Assembly: GCA_902464015.1 (NCBI GenBank)
Contig: CABQHM010000008.1
Coordinates: 9,832-73,831, forward strand
From: an uncultured Coriobacteriales bacterium
Lineage (GTDB): Bacteria > Actinomycetota > Coriobacteriia > Coriobacteriales > UMGS124
Direction: 5' to 3'
DNA: 64,000 nucleotides
In this document: piece after piece, positions 42,586 to 52,142 of the stretch
Layout: each line of letters opens with the position of its first letter
Numbering within the stretch: the stretch's first letter is position 1
Made by a program: the position numbers and the translations under genes
The notes under the pieces: generated by a model
Database searches by the model: none
What the model was told of the DNA's origin: nothing
What the model saw: only the letters and a program-made list of their open reading frames with translations

Positions 42586-45500
42586 ATGGACGGAGACTTC
42601 GCAACCCAGAACGGCAAGTTCACCGAAGATCAGCTGGAGCAGGCTATCATCGAACTGTTTTGTCAGCAGAATGCCGATGGCGTACGCTGGAACTACGTCA
42701 ACGGCGAAGACATGCAGCGAGACCTGGGCGAGCCCTTGCTCGAAGACCGCCTTCGTGCGAACATCGGTAAGCGCTATGCCGACCTCGATTTGACCGAGGG
42801 CGAGGTACAGGCTGTCGTGAACGAGCTGAAGTACATCCCCGACACGCCCCTGTACGATGGCTGCCGGGCAACCTACTGGCTCATCAACGAGGGCTACACG
42901 CTTGTTCGCGAGGATGCGTCCGAGCCCGCCGCCCACATCGAGTACATCGATTTCGATGACATATCCAACAACGACATCCTCATCGTGAACCAGTACACGG
43001 TGGAGGATGTGAGGACGCGCCGCCCTGACCTGCTGTGCTTCGTTAACGGTATCCCGCTGGCTATCCTGGAGTTCAAGACCGCCGTTGAGGAGGACAAGAG
43101 CATACACGACGCGTGGATGCAGATATGCGTGTGCTACGCCCGCGACATACCGAACCTCTTGAAGTACTGCTGCGTTGCCGCTATAAGCGACGGCGCCAAC
43201 AGTCGACTGGGCACGGTGTTCACGCCGTACTCGTACTTCTACGCATGGAACAAGGCCAACAATCGTGACAAGGTTTCGAACGGCATCAGCTCGCTTCTCA
43301 CTATGGTGAAGGGGGCTTTCGCACCCGGCCGTTTTTTGGCCATCGTCCGCGACTTCGTCTTTTTCCCCGACGACGACAAGCGCGAGATCGAAATCGTGTG
43401 CCGCTACCCGCAATACTTTGCCGCTACGAAGATGCTCGACAGCGTCTGCGCTCACCTGAGGCCTGCCGGCGACGGCAAGGGCGGCACGTACTTCGGCGCC
43501 ACCGGCTGTGGCAAGACCTATACGATGCTGTTCCTGACGCGCCTGATGATGCTGCGGCGCAGCCACGAGCTGGGCAACCCCACCGTGGTGATAATCGTGG
43601 ACCGCGAGGATTTGGACGACCAGACCAGCGAGCTGTTCGTCACCGCGAAGCAATTCCTGCACGAGGAGGACGTGCGCAGCATTGAGACGCGCGCCGATCT
43701 GGCTCGCACGCTTAAGGACAAGCCGTCGGGTGGTGTGTACGTGACCACCATCCAGAAGTTCAGCGAGGGGATGGGGCTTCTTTCCGACCGCACCAACATC
43801 GTGTGCATCTCCGATGAGGCACACCGCACCCAGACGGGCGTAGGATCGAAATTGAAAGTAACCGGGGAGGGCGCGTTCACGCGCTACGGCTTCGCCAAGT
43901 ACTTGCGCGACGGTTTTCCCAACGCGACCTACGTGGGCTTCACGGGCACGCCCATCGACGAGACAATCGCCGTGTTCGGTCCCGTGGTGGACCGCTACAC
44001 CATGAAGGAGTCGAGCGACGACGGCATTACCGTGCGCATTGCCTACGAGCCGCGTCTGGCTCGCGTGATGCTCTCCGACGAGCAAGCCAAACAGATCCAG
44101 GCCTACTACGACCACTGTGCGGAGGAGGGCTCGACCGAGGACGCCATCGAGGAAAGCCAGCGCGCCATGAGTTCGATGGCGGTGCTGCTGCGTCACCCCG
44201 AGAGGTTGGAGAAGCTGGCGGTGGACATGGTGGCCCACTACGAGAGGCTCTGCCACGAGAAGCCCGGCGTGGTGCAGAAGGCAATGGTGGTGTGCTCAAA
44301 CCGCGCGCATGCGTTCGACCTGCTCAACGCCGTGTTAAAGATTCGCCCCGAGTGGGGTGTGTCCAAGAAGGCTGAGGACGAGGGCGCACTTCCCGCCGAG
44401 AAGCTCGAAGAGCTCGAAGCGCTGCCCAAGATTAACATCGTGGCCACGCGCGGCAAGGACGACCCAAAAGACCTGTTCGATGCCTGCGGCAACAAGGAAT
44501 GGCGTAAGAAGCTTGACAAGCAGTTCAAGAATAACGATTCCAACTTCAGTGTCGCCGTGGTCTGCGACATGTGGATTACGGGATTCGATGTGCCGTCGCT
44601 TGCGGTCATGTATATCGACAAACCGTTGCAGAGGCACACGCTGGTGCAGACGATTAGCCGCGTGAACCGCGTGTTCGAGGGCAAGGACCAAGGGCTCGTC
44701 GTCGACTACATCGGCATCAAGGAGAACATGCTCAAGGCTCTTAAGACCTACGGGGGCGACGACGCGGGGTCGATTGACGAGCTCACGGTAACGCTGGGCA
44801 TCTTCCGTAACCATCTGGCTATGGTCGACGAGCTCATGGCGAACTTTGACTCTGCACCCTTCAGGACGGGTACCCCGCTCGAGCGGTTGACGTGCCTGAA
44901 CGAGGCGGCCGAGTATGTACAGCTTTCCAGGGAGACGCAGACACGCTTCATGGGACTGACCCGCGTTTTGAAGTCGGCCTACGGGATTTGCTTCCCCTCG
45001 GGCGAGCTCACCGATCGAGAGACGTCCATGGCCCAGTTCTACCTGGCCATCCGCTCGATTATCTACAAACAGACTATCGGCGACGCGCCCGATGCCGAGA
45101 CCATGAACGAGGCCGTGGAAGAGATGGTGAGGCGCGCCATCAGCTGTACGGGCGTGGAGAACGTGATCGACGCCGACGGCGCCGAGGACCTGTTCGGCGA
45201 GGAGATGGCCGCCGAGCTGGACGCGGTGAAGATGCCCATTACGAAGTTCAACGCGCTGCTGAAGCTCGTGCGCCGCGCAATCAGGGAGTACGGGCGCACG
45301 AACAAGGTGAAGGCAGTGCAGTTCGACGAGCGCCTGCGCAAGGTGGTGGACGCCTACAACTCGCGCGACAACCTGACGTTTACCAGCGAGGTTGTGTCGG
45401 ACTTCGTGGACAGCCTGTCCGACCAGTTGGTTGCCATACTGAACGACCTAAGGCGAGACAAGGCCTCGTTTGCCGAGATGGGCGTAACCTTCGAGGAGAA

Positions 45501-45804
45501 GGCGTTCTTCGACATATTGGTCAAGGTGCGCGATGACCACGGCTTCAAGTTTGAGGACGACAAGTGCGTCGCCTTGGCTAAGGAGATTGCGAAACTGGTG
45601 AACGACAAGGCACAGTTCGCTGACTGGTCGACCCGCGATGACATCAAAAACCAGCTGCGCATGGACCTGACGATCATGCTGTATAAGAACGGCTACCCGC
45701 CCGAGTGGGACGAGGAAGTGTTCGAGAAGGTCATGGAGCAGGCCGAGAACTTCAAACAGTACGAAGGGCCGACCCGGTATGAGAACTCGACTGTGGGGGT
45801 GTGA
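42586..45804 (+). CDS. hsdR: type I restriction endonuclease subunit HsdR
   Basis: A 1072-residue motor and nuclease subunit. The N-terminal nuclease domain shows RRPDLLCFVNGIPLAILEFKT (PD-ExK motif, about residues 145-165). The SF2 translocase follows with Walker A GATGCGKT (about 305), DEAH in CISDEAHRTQ, and helicase motif VI-like QTISRVNRVF, then a helical C-terminal domain that binds the M2S core. It cuts unmodified DNA after ATP-driven translocation. The next gene starts within its last four bases. Start ATG 42586 follows an AGGGG. Confidence 0.95.
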   Translation: MDGDFATQNGKFTEDQLEQAIIELFCQQNADGVRWNYVNGEDMQRDLGEPLLEDRLRANIGKRYADLDLTEGEVQAVVNELKYIPDTPLYDGCRATYWLINEGYTLVREDASEPAAHIEYIDFDDISNNDILIVNQYTVEDVRTRRPDLLCFVNGIPLAILEFKTAVEEDKSIHDAWMQICVCYARDIPNLLKYCCVAAISDGANSRLGTVFTPYSYFYAWNKANNRDKVSNGISSLLTMVKGAFAPGRFLAIVRDFVFFPDDDKREIEIVCRYPQYFAATKMLDSVCAHLRPAGDGKGGTYFGATGCGKTYTMLFLTRLMMLRRSHELGNPTVVIIVDREDLDDQTSELFVTAKQFLHEEDVRSIETRADLARTLKDKPSGGVYVTTIQKFSEGMGLLSDRTNIVCISDEAHRTQTGVGSKLKVTGEGAFTRYGFAKYLRDGFPNATYVGFTGTPIDETIAVFGPVVDRYTMKESSDDGITVRIAYEPRLARVMLSDEQAKQIQAYYDHCAEEGSTEDAIEESQRAMSSMAVLLRHPERLEKLAVDMVAHYERLCHEKPGVVQKAMVVCSNRAHAFDLLNAVLKIRPEWGVSKKAEDEGALPAEKLEELEALPKINIVATRGKDDPKDLFDACGNKEWRKKLDKQFKNNDSNFSVAVVCDMWITGFDVPSLAVMYIDKPLQRHTLVQTISRVNRVFEGKDQGLVVDYIGIKENMLKALKTYGGDDAGSIDELTVTLGIFRNHLAMVDELMANFDSAPFRTGTPLERLTCLNEAAEYVQLSRETQTRFMGLTRVLKSAYGICFPSGELTDRETSMAQFYLAIRSIIYKQTIGDAPDAETMNEAVEEMVRRAISCTGVENVIDADGAEDLFGEEMAAELDAVKMPITKFNALLKLVRRAIREYGRTNKVKAVQFDERLRKVVDAYNSRDNLTFTSEVVSDFVDSLSDQLVAILNDLRRDKASFAEMGVTFEEKAFFDILVKVRDDHGFKFEDDKCVALAKEIAKLVNDKAQFADWSTRDDIKNQLRMDLTIMLYKNGYPPEWDEEVFEKVMEQAENFKQYEGPTRYENSTVGV

Positions 45805-46439
45805 AACCGGGCATGAAAGACAAGGTTGAGTTGGCCGCCACGCTTGTTGGCACCGCCGTTGCCGTTTTGACCTATCTGGGAGTCAGCGTTTCCGACCTTT
45901 GGGGCCTTGCCGAGAAGCTCGCCTGGGCCCTTCCCTTCGTGTATGTTCTTGCCGGATTCGCCATCGGATACGGGTTTCATGCGTCCCATGGCCGCTGCGG
46001 CCGCAGACCTGAGGTTGTCGGAGAAGGTGTCGGCCCCACAGAGGAAGACATCAGGGAGAGCTTCCGCTCGGCGCCATTTGAAATCAAGGTGTTCCTCAAA
46101 GCGATTCTGGATCATCAGGCAGCCTATCGGGGGGCGAATGACTACTTTTGGAATCGTTGGTCACAGTCTCTTGCGCAGTTCGTTGTTGTGACCAACATAC
46201 GCAACGACATATGCAGGTGCACGCTGAGAGCCTCTGCGCGGCTGCAGTTCGAACAGATGCCTGACCTGCTCGCCGACGTGACGGATGCCGACGTTCGTAT
46301 GCACGCCGTAAGGGGCACTGAAGGTGTGAAACCGCATATCATGTCGGCAGACAACCTGATTTGGTGGTTCTACACCGACGATGAGACGTTGCCAGCCCCT
46401 TGTGGCAACATCGGCTTTATGAGAGGCCGTATGGGATGA
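45801..46439 (+). CDS. SieB-like (superinfection exclusion type) membrane protein
   Basis: A 212-residue protein with two hydrophobic segments (about 11-30 and 40-60) and a soluble domain that resembles phage superinfection-exclusion SieB-like proteins, with the segment EIKVFLKAILDHQAAY and a possible winged-helix region ending MPDLLAD. SieB proteins block phage growth at the membrane. The assignment is by pattern only. GTG 45801 overlaps the hsdR stop by 4 bp (GTGA); ATG 45813 is an alternative. Position after hsdR implies it is translated with the restriction system and adds a second defence layer. Confidence 0.55.
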   Translation: MKPGMKDKVELAATLVGTAVAVLTYLGVSVSDLWGLAEKLAWALPFVYVLAGFAIGYGFHASHGRCGRRPEVVGEGVGPTEEDIRESFRSAPFEIKVFLKAILDHQAAYRGANDYFWNRWSQSLAQFVVVTNIRNDICRCTLRASARLQFEQMPDLLADVTDADVRMHAVRGTEGVKPHIMSADNLIWWFYTDDETLPAPCGNIGFMRGRMG

Positions 46440-46642
46440 ATCGGGAGATAGCCTGCTTGTGATATGCCTGCGCACTAGGCTGCGAGGGCGAGCTCGTCTT
46501 GGGCGAGCGACTCGGCGTCGACGTGGGGATTGCTGCTGTCCAACTCGCACTCTTCTGCCCTCGCATCGGCGCACTATACACGACAACGTTGCGCGGATAC
46601 CATTAGCCTGCGAGCCCTCAACTCCATTCCGCGCAACAAAAT

Positions 46643-46690
46643 AACCCCCGAGCTGCTATTCCAGAAAGTGAATAACGGCTCGGGGGTTTC
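46643..46690. terminator. bidirectional terminator hairpin
   Basis: AACCCCCGAGC (46643-46653) pairs perfectly with GCTCGGGGGTT (46678-46688) across a 24-base loop. It separates the defence operon from the convergent membrane protein. The rest of the gap 46440-46717 shows a minus-strand protein-like tail (46475-46572) without a start codon, and no clear gene. Confidence 0.75.
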
Positions 46691-46717
46691 ATGGTGCAGA
46701 TTGTGCACTGCGTGGTT

Positions 46718-47431
46718 TTATGCCCCAGCTACCTCGGGTTTCACGGCGCCTGTCTCCTCTGCCTTCTCTGCCAACGCCCTCTTTGCGCGCAACACGGCGT
46801 AGCTGCCAAAAATCGCGGTGTACACAAGTGAGGTGAAGGCGGCCTGACCCGATCCGTACACGGCGGAGGGCACGACCATGAGCGTCACGTGGATGTACGT
46901 GCAGGCGTAGAACAGGTACGACCAGCGCTGCACGGCCTTCCAGGTGGTGGCGTTCATGGCACGCTTCACGAACTTAAACGAAGTGACGCCCAGAACGATG
47001 AGCAAAACGAGCAAGATGAGCGCCACGATGAGGCCGACCACCGTCATAGGCATGGCAAAGCCCAGGCGAATTGCGATGTCTGCCATGCGCGGGATGACCG
47101 TCAAATAGAACAGGTGGCCCAGGCACAGAATCCAGGCGAAGATGCTGAGCTCGCCGCGCGAGGGACGAAGCCGCTGGGCAATGGGGGAATTCTTGGGGAA
47201 CACGCCCACAAACATCACGACCACGAACAGCGCCGTGCCGAGCATGCACTGGTCAACGGCGAAGAAGATGGGCGTCCACAGAAAGCTGGGCAGCGAGAAG
47301 AACTTGCCGTACAGGAAAAGCGCCTCAAGAGCGAATGCGCCAACGTAATACGCGATGGCGTGTTTGCGCATCGAGCGTGCCGCAAACCAGCAGAATGCGA
47401 CGGCCAGCAGCTGAATAATCAGGTATTTCAT
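46718..47431 (-). CDS. ferric-reductase-like transmembrane protein
   Basis: A 237-residue membrane protein with about six to seven helices. Histidines that could bind heme b lie in helices at GHLFYL and YIHVTL, as in the ferric reductase-like/MsrQ group, along with RKHAIAYYVGAFALE near the N terminus. It lacks the FAD/NAD domain of full ferric reductases, so it would pass electrons to another protein. The C-terminal tail is charged. Start ATG 47431 follows AAGGGG. It stands alone and is divergent from the asparaginase gene. Confidence 0.75.
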   Translation of the reverse strand: MKYLIIQLLAVAFCWFAARSMRKHAIAYYVGAFALEALFLYGKFFSLPSFLWTPIFFAVDQCMLGTALFVVVMFVGVFPKNSPIAQRLRPSRGELSIFAWILCLGHLFYLTVIPRMADIAIRLGFAMPMTVVGLIVALILLVLLIVLGVTSFKFVKRAMNATTWKAVQRWSYLFYACTYIHVTLMVVPSAVYGSGQAAFTSLVYTAIFGSYAVLRAKRALAEKAEETGAVKPEVAGA

Positions 47432-47926
47432 TCCCAGAACCCCTTTGATGTCCCTTGCCTTACCAATCGAGGGCCAATCATAGCGCGCGAAGACGCGACA
47501 AAGGGCCCTGCCGCTTATGTCAAGCTTGCTTGGGGCGCAACAATTGCCGACGGTGCCGAAACCTCATGTTTCGCCACCGAGGGTGGGTTGAGCGCTTTCT
47601 CACTTCATCACAATATCTTGACGTTCGTACGGGGTGGGGGAATGCCCTTTGTTGTTTTTGCGCGGTGCAGTCCAAGGGCAACGCCCGCTTCCTGGCCGCC
47701 GATGAGGAAGGTGCGGCCGAGAAGTTCGGCGTGTACTGCGGCCATGCTGTGTGCGGGAAACCACCGATGGAGCGAGCAGGACTGGCTCCGCACCCTGCCT
47801 CTCAGTTTGCATTCTCGGCATTTGGGCAGGTTGATGGGTGAGTTTCGCATGCCTTTGGGCTATGATTGCCGCTTGTGAGCTCCTTTGGACCACTGGTACG
47901 CACACCGCCGCGAAGGGTTGGTTTTC

Positions 47927-48937
47927 ATGCAGGATAAAAAGCGCATCTTGGCCGTCGCCACGGGCGGAACGATTGCCTCCGTCGAGGACGGTCGCGGCCT
48001 GACGCCGGGATTGAGCGGCGACGAGCTGCTGGCCTACGTTCCCGAGGCCGCAAGCCTGTGCCGCATCGACGTGGTGCAGCCCATGAACATCGACAGCACG
48101 AACGTGCGCCCGCGTGACTGGATGCACATTCGCAACGTGATTGTGGACGCGTATGACAGCTACGACGGCTTTGTGGTGCTGCATGGCACGGACACCATGG
48201 CTTACACAGCGGCGGCCCTGTCGTACCTGATTCAAGACAGCCCCAAACCCATCGTGCTGACGGGCTCGCAGCAGCCCATGGCCAACCCTTTCACCGACGC
48301 CAAACTCAACCTTTACCAGAGCCTTCTGTATGCCGTAGACGATTCGGCCCACGACGTGTGCGTGGTCTTCGGCGGGATGGCCATCGCTGGCACGCGTGCC
48401 CGCAAGCAGCGCACCATGAGCTTCAACGCGTTTGTCAGCGTAAACTACCCCGAGCTCGCCCTCATCCGCAACGGGCGCGTCATCCGGGCGGGTCGCGACA
48501 ACAAGCCGCCTGCGGACTCGGCGCGCTTCTACGACGGGCTCGACGAGCGCGTGTTCGTCCTGAAGCTGACTCCCGAGATGGGTCCGGGCATCTTCGAGCT
48601 TCTCAAGCGCGACTACGACGCCGTCATCGTCGAGACGTTCGGCATTGGAGGTATCCCCGAGCACGAGGACGCCTCGTTTGAGCGTGCCATCTTCGACTGG
48701 GTGGATTCCGGGCGCTTCGTTGTCATCACGACACAGGTGCCCGAAGAGGGTTGCGACCTGGGTGTTTACAAGGTTGGCCGTGCCTACCTCGACCATCCGG
48801 GCATCCTCATCGGCGACGACATGACAACCGAGGCGCTCGTTGCCAAGACCATGTGGGTTCTGGGCCAGAGCCGCGACCCGCAGTGCGTGAGCGAGCTGTT
48901 TAGGCGACCTGTCAATTGTGACCGCGCGATGGGCTAG
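47927..48937 (+). CDS. ansA: type I L-asparaginase
   Basis: A 336-residue cytoplasmic asparaginase hydrolysing asparagine to aspartate and ammonia. Both catalytic threonines are visible: ATGGTIAS (Thr15) and HGTDTMAYT (Thr88, Asp89), plus the TGSQQPM and NAFVSVNYP segments typical of type I enzymes. There is no signal peptide, which fits the AnsA type. TTG 47885 is in frame upstream, but ATG 47927 has a GAAGGG-like site and the family N terminus. A long open frame on the opposite strand is a shadow of the high GC content. Confidence 0.9.
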   Translation: MQDKKRILAVATGGTIASVEDGRGLTPGLSGDELLAYVPEAASLCRIDVVQPMNIDSTNVRPRDWMHIRNVIVDAYDSYDGFVVLHGTDTMAYTAAALSYLIQDSPKPIVLTGSQQPMANPFTDAKLNLYQSLLYAVDDSAHDVCVVFGGMAIAGTRARKQRTMSFNAFVSVNYPELALIRNGRVIRAGRDNKPPADSARFYDGLDERVFVLKLTPEMGPGIFELLKRDYDAVIVETFGIGGIPEHEDASFERAIFDWVDSGRFVVITTQVPEEGCDLGVYKVGRAYLDHPGILIGDDMTTEALVAKTMWVLGQSRDPQCVSELFRRPVNCDRAMG

Positions 48938-49133
48938 GAAAACGATACATAGGCGGGCTGTGTGGCATTTCACCATTGCCGCCATGCTGGTAAAGAGCGT
49001 GTTCGACGATGCCGGCTGCGTTTGATCGCCTCTTCACTCGCCGGTGACGGCCTCTCCTGATGCTGGTCATCCCGAGCGCGCCCACCTTGTCGGGTGGCGC
49101 GAGGCATTGTGCAAGGTCGATTCCAAGGTCTTT

Positions 49134-49412
49134 TTGGCAGCAAAACGAGTTTCGGAGTAGTTTTCTCGCGTGCGTTGGCAGAAAAATGGGTTTCGGAGTA
49201 GTCAAAACGTTCCACAAGGTCCTCTGTCCGCTCTCTAGGGGTCCTAAGGCAGCGCTGGTCCGCATCCTGACGCCTATTTCTGTTGTTTTTACAACAGAAA
49301 TAGGCTCTTTAGCAAGCAGTGACTTCCTTCTACTTTGAAGCCGCTGCACCGAAACGCGTTTGGCTGCCAGCGCGCCCTTCGGGACTGCACCGAAACGCGT
49401 TTCGCTGCCAGC
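49134..49412. repeat. four copies of a degenerate repeat, two inverted
   Basis: Copies at 49134-49161 and 49175-49202 read TTGGCAG.AAAA.G.GTTTCGG, and copies at 49344-49371 and 49385-49412 are the reverse complement type (CTGCACCGAAACGCGTTT.GC). The first pair differs at a few bases; the second pair differs at one base over 28. Confidence 0.75.
49272..49305. repeat. perfect 15-bp hairpin
   Basis: GCCTATTTCTGTTGT (49272-49286) and its exact complement (49291-49305) enclose the loop TTTT, with CTTT following. It lies between the two orientation classes of the repeats. It may be a terminator or a mobile hairpin element. Confidence 0.75.
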
Positions 49413-49434
49413 TTGACCCTAGGAGAACGGTGGG

Positions 49435-49465
49435 CAGGCTCCCCAAAACCGTTTTGGGGAGCCTG
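49435..49465. repeat. perfect 15-bp inverted repeat with one-base centre
   Basis: CAGGCTCCCCAAAAC (49435-49449) and its exact complement (49451-49465) flank a single C. As DNA it is an almost perfect palindrome of 31 bp; it may form a cruciform or serve as a protein-binding or recombination site. Confidence 0.75.
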
Positions 49466-49634
49466 GGAGGGGTTCACCGGGCGGTCGAGGCCGCCGCATA
49501 AGGGTACGGAAGCGCCCCTTGGTCGCCTGATGCAGACAGGACGCGACAAAAGTCCCCGACGGCCCCGACCGATTGTTGGCGCAGGTGCGGGAGGGGTTTC
49601 CGCTGGGGACTACTTACCCATCGCTTTCTAGGTG

Positions 49635-52127
49635 CTAGGCCTCGTTTTTGGGATAGCCTATGATGCGCACACTCCAGCCGCGCTGGGGGTCGAGTGCGAG
49701 GTATGCCTCGAACTTCGAACCGTCTCGCTTGGAGGTCAGGCCTTTTACCAGTACCGTCTCGCCCTTGAGCAACTTGAGGATGTCGGCCTTGGGCAGCTTC
49801 TTGCCCAGATGCTCGCGGTTCAAGCGAAAGTCGCAGGTGCGTTCCCCGGGCGCGACGTCCTTCTTGTTGTGCTTGCACAGGTAAGGCACCTTGTCGTTGC
49901 CCACATCCACCACTTCGCCGCCGCACTTGGGGCACACGCCCACCTTCACCGATTGGTCATGTGCAATGCGGGGGCGATACCCTTGTGCGGGGTCGAGCTC
50001 GATGAGCCGGTCGACCGTCGAGCCGTCCTTGCGGGCCAGGCCCTTGACCTTCGCCGCCTTGCCCGCCAGCAGTTTTTTGGCGCTGACAGCCGAAATCTCA
50101 GCCCCCATGAAGGTTTTCGACAGCTTAAACGAGCAGGTACCGCATGATTTCCAGGCAGGTGCGCCGTCGGGACCCGTCGTGCGCTCGCGGCGCACGTTCT
50201 CGCAAAGATATGGCGAGCGGGGGTTGCCGTTGTCCAGCACGCGTCCTCCGCACTGGGGGCAGCGACCGATAATCTCGCCTGTGGGCGCCGCCTCACGACG
50301 CGGCATCGCCATGCCAGCGGCAACAACCTCGTGGACAAGCTTTGTCACGCCTTGCATGAAGGCCTCTGAGTCGGCTCCCTCGCGCTCAACCGCGGCAAGG
50401 TCACGCTCCATCGAAGCCGTGAGGCGCACGTCTTTCAGACGAGGGTCCACCGCGTCGATGAGGGCCCGTCCTTCGGCCGTCGACATGAGCGTCGTGCGCT
50501 TGCGCTCCAGGTAACCGCGGTCGACAAGCGAGGCGATGATGCCGGCACGAGTGGCGGGAGTGCCGAGGCCGCCCGAGTGGGAGGCGGAGTCCTTGATTGC
50601 CGAGCGCAGGTCTTCCTCGTCGAGAAAACGCTCGGCATGCTCCATGGCGGCGAGAAGCGTTGCATCGGTGAAGCGCTTGGGCGGGGTGGACTTCACGGTC
50701 TTGAGGTCGCCGCCGAGTACCGGCAGCTCCATCCCGGGCACAAGGTTCTCAGGGATGCGAGAGGTGTCCTCGCCGCCCTCTTCTTCCTCGGTAGACGCTG
50801 TGCGGCGCAGCTTTTTCCAGCCAGCTTCGAGCTCAAGGGAAGAGGTTGCACGGTAGGCCTGGTCGTTGACGACGACGTCGAGACCGGCCTTTTCCAGCAC
50901 GCGGTCGGGCGCCACCGCGGCAAGCAGCGACTCGCAGATCATGCCCGCGATGAGGGCGTCGTCACCCTTGAGGCCTTGCATGCACAAGGAAGTCAGGCGG
51001 GTCGTGGGAAGAAGCGCGCCATGGCCCTCGACCTTCGAGTCGTCGATGACTTTCGACGCGTCGTGCGACATGCTGCCAAATGCTTTCGCCGTATCTGCGC
51101 CCACATGCTCGGGGGTGCTCACCAGGCGGATAAGCTGCTCGAGGCCCTCGCCGTCCTCGGTGTTCACAAAGCACGAGTCCGTGCGCGGATAGGTGATGAG
51201 GCCGCGCTCGTAAAGGCTTTGCAGGGCTCTATCGCATGCGTCAGGACTCATGCCGAAGCGCTCGCTGGCAAGCTTCTGAGCGCCGGTCGTGTTGAGCAGG
51301 GTGGGGGAGCCTTCCGCCGCCTTCTTCCTCTGAACACCAGCAACCGTCGCACGCGTCTTTTTGGCGGCATTGAGTCGATCTTTCGCCTCCTTCTGCGAAG
51401 CGCAGGGCTCGCCGAGAACGACAAGGCCGTCTCCCAGATTGAGCGCCACGCGGTACGATTCTGCAGGCTCGAACGTCTCGATGGCGCGGTCGCGCGCCAC
51501 CACGAGGGCCAGCGTGGGCGTGCGCACGCGTCCCACGCTTTGCGCCGACCTTAAAGTGCGCGAATAGAGGCGGCTGGCGTTCATGCCAACCAGCCAGTCA
51601 GATTTCGAGCGCAGGATTGCAGATTCCAGCAATCCCTGGTATTCGGCGTTAGGCTTAAGCTGGGCAAATGCCTTTGCGAGAGCCGCATCTTCAAGCGAGG
51701 AGCACCAGAGCCTGTCCACCGGCAGCGTGCAGCCCAGTTCGCGCAGGACCAGGTCGGCGATGGCCTGACCCTCTCGATCGGGGTCGCATGCGTGAATAAC
51801 ACGCCCATACAACCCGCTTTGCAGCAGCTCGGCCATGCAGCTGAATTGCTCAGCCGCTGCGCCGCCATCAGGCGATTTCCAGCGCCATCCGTCGCTACCC
51901 GGATCGATGGGCAGCTTTGCGCCCGAGCTGGACCACTCGGGATGGTCTTTGTACTCCTCGGGCAGAAGCAGCCGCATGAGATGCCCCTGAGCCCACACGA
52001 CGTCGTAAGCCTCGCCCTCGATCCAGGTGCCGTGGTCTTTCTTGCATCCCAAATGGCGCGCCAGCACCTTGCCCACTGTGCGCTTCTCAGCGATGACGAG
52101 GGTCTTCTTACCAGGGGTTGCCTGCAT
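49635..52127 (-). CDS. topB: DNA topoisomerase III
   Basis: An 830-residue type IA topoisomerase that relaxes and decatenates DNA by single-strand passage. The Toprim domain starts KTLVIAEKRTVGKVLARHLG and has the metal site CDPDREGQAIADLV. The catalytic tyrosine lies in ERGLITYPRTDS near residue 315. The C terminus has two zinc-ribbon-like cysteine clusters (CPQCGG...C and CPKCGGEV...C) and two further repeats in which cysteines are mostly lost. Type IA paralogues like this are common on integrative elements as well as chromosomes. The gene follows a 164-residue hypothetical gene by 15 bp. Confidence 0.92.
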   Translation of the reverse strand: MQATPGKKTLVIAEKRTVGKVLARHLGCKKDHGTWIEGEAYDVVWAQGHLMRLLLPEEYKDHPEWSSSGAKLPIDPGSDGWRWKSPDGGAAAEQFSCMAELLQSGLYGRVIHACDPDREGQAIADLVLRELGCTLPVDRLWCSSLEDAALAKAFAQLKPNAEYQGLLESAILRSKSDWLVGMNASRLYSRTLRSAQSVGRVRTPTLALVVARDRAIETFEPAESYRVALNLGDGLVVLGEPCASQKEAKDRLNAAKKTRATVAGVQRKKAAEGSPTLLNTTGAQKLASERFGMSPDACDRALQSLYERGLITYPRTDSCFVNTEDGEGLEQLIRLVSTPEHVGADTAKAFGSMSHDASKVIDDSKVEGHGALLPTTRLTSLCMQGLKGDDALIAGMICESLLAAVAPDRVLEKAGLDVVVNDQAYRATSSLELEAGWKKLRRTASTEEEEGGEDTSRIPENLVPGMELPVLGGDLKTVKSTPPKRFTDATLLAAMEHAERFLDEEDLRSAIKDSASHSGGLGTPATRAGIIASLVDRGYLERKRTTLMSTAEGRALIDAVDPRLKDVRLTASMERDLAAVEREGADSEAFMQGVTKLVHEVVAAGMAMPRREAAPTGEIIGRCPQCGGRVLDNGNPRSPYLCENVRRERTTGPDGAPAWKSCGTCSFKLSKTFMGAEISAVSAKKLLAGKAAKVKGLARKDGSTVDRLIELDPAQGYRPRIAHDQSVKVGVCPKCGGEVVDVGNDKVPYLCKHNKKDVAPGERTCDFRLNREHLGKKLPKADILKLLKGETVLVKGLTSKRDGSKFEAYLALDPQRGWSVRIIGYPKNEA

Positions 52128-52142
52128 GGGCGATGTTCTCCT

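Larger units (their letters stand above)
48938..49634. other. 697-bp intergenic stretch filled with repeats and hairpins
   Basis: No gene is supported. It holds four copies of a roughly 25-bp repeat, two in each orientation, and two long perfect hairpins (see separate entries). It looks like a small cluster of REP-like or mobile non-coding elements between asparaginase and topoisomerase III genes. Confidence 0.6.

Noticed and set aside
46475..46572. Acidic protein-like tail on the minus strand ending in TAG
   Set aside because: An in-frame stop lies just upstream and there is no ATG or GTG with a ribosome binding site; may be a gene remnant but too short to support.
47600..48985. 461-codon minus-strand open frame opposite the asparaginase gene
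   Set aside because: The plus strand encodes asparaginase with both catalytic threonines; the opposite frame has no ribosome binding site or recognisable domain.
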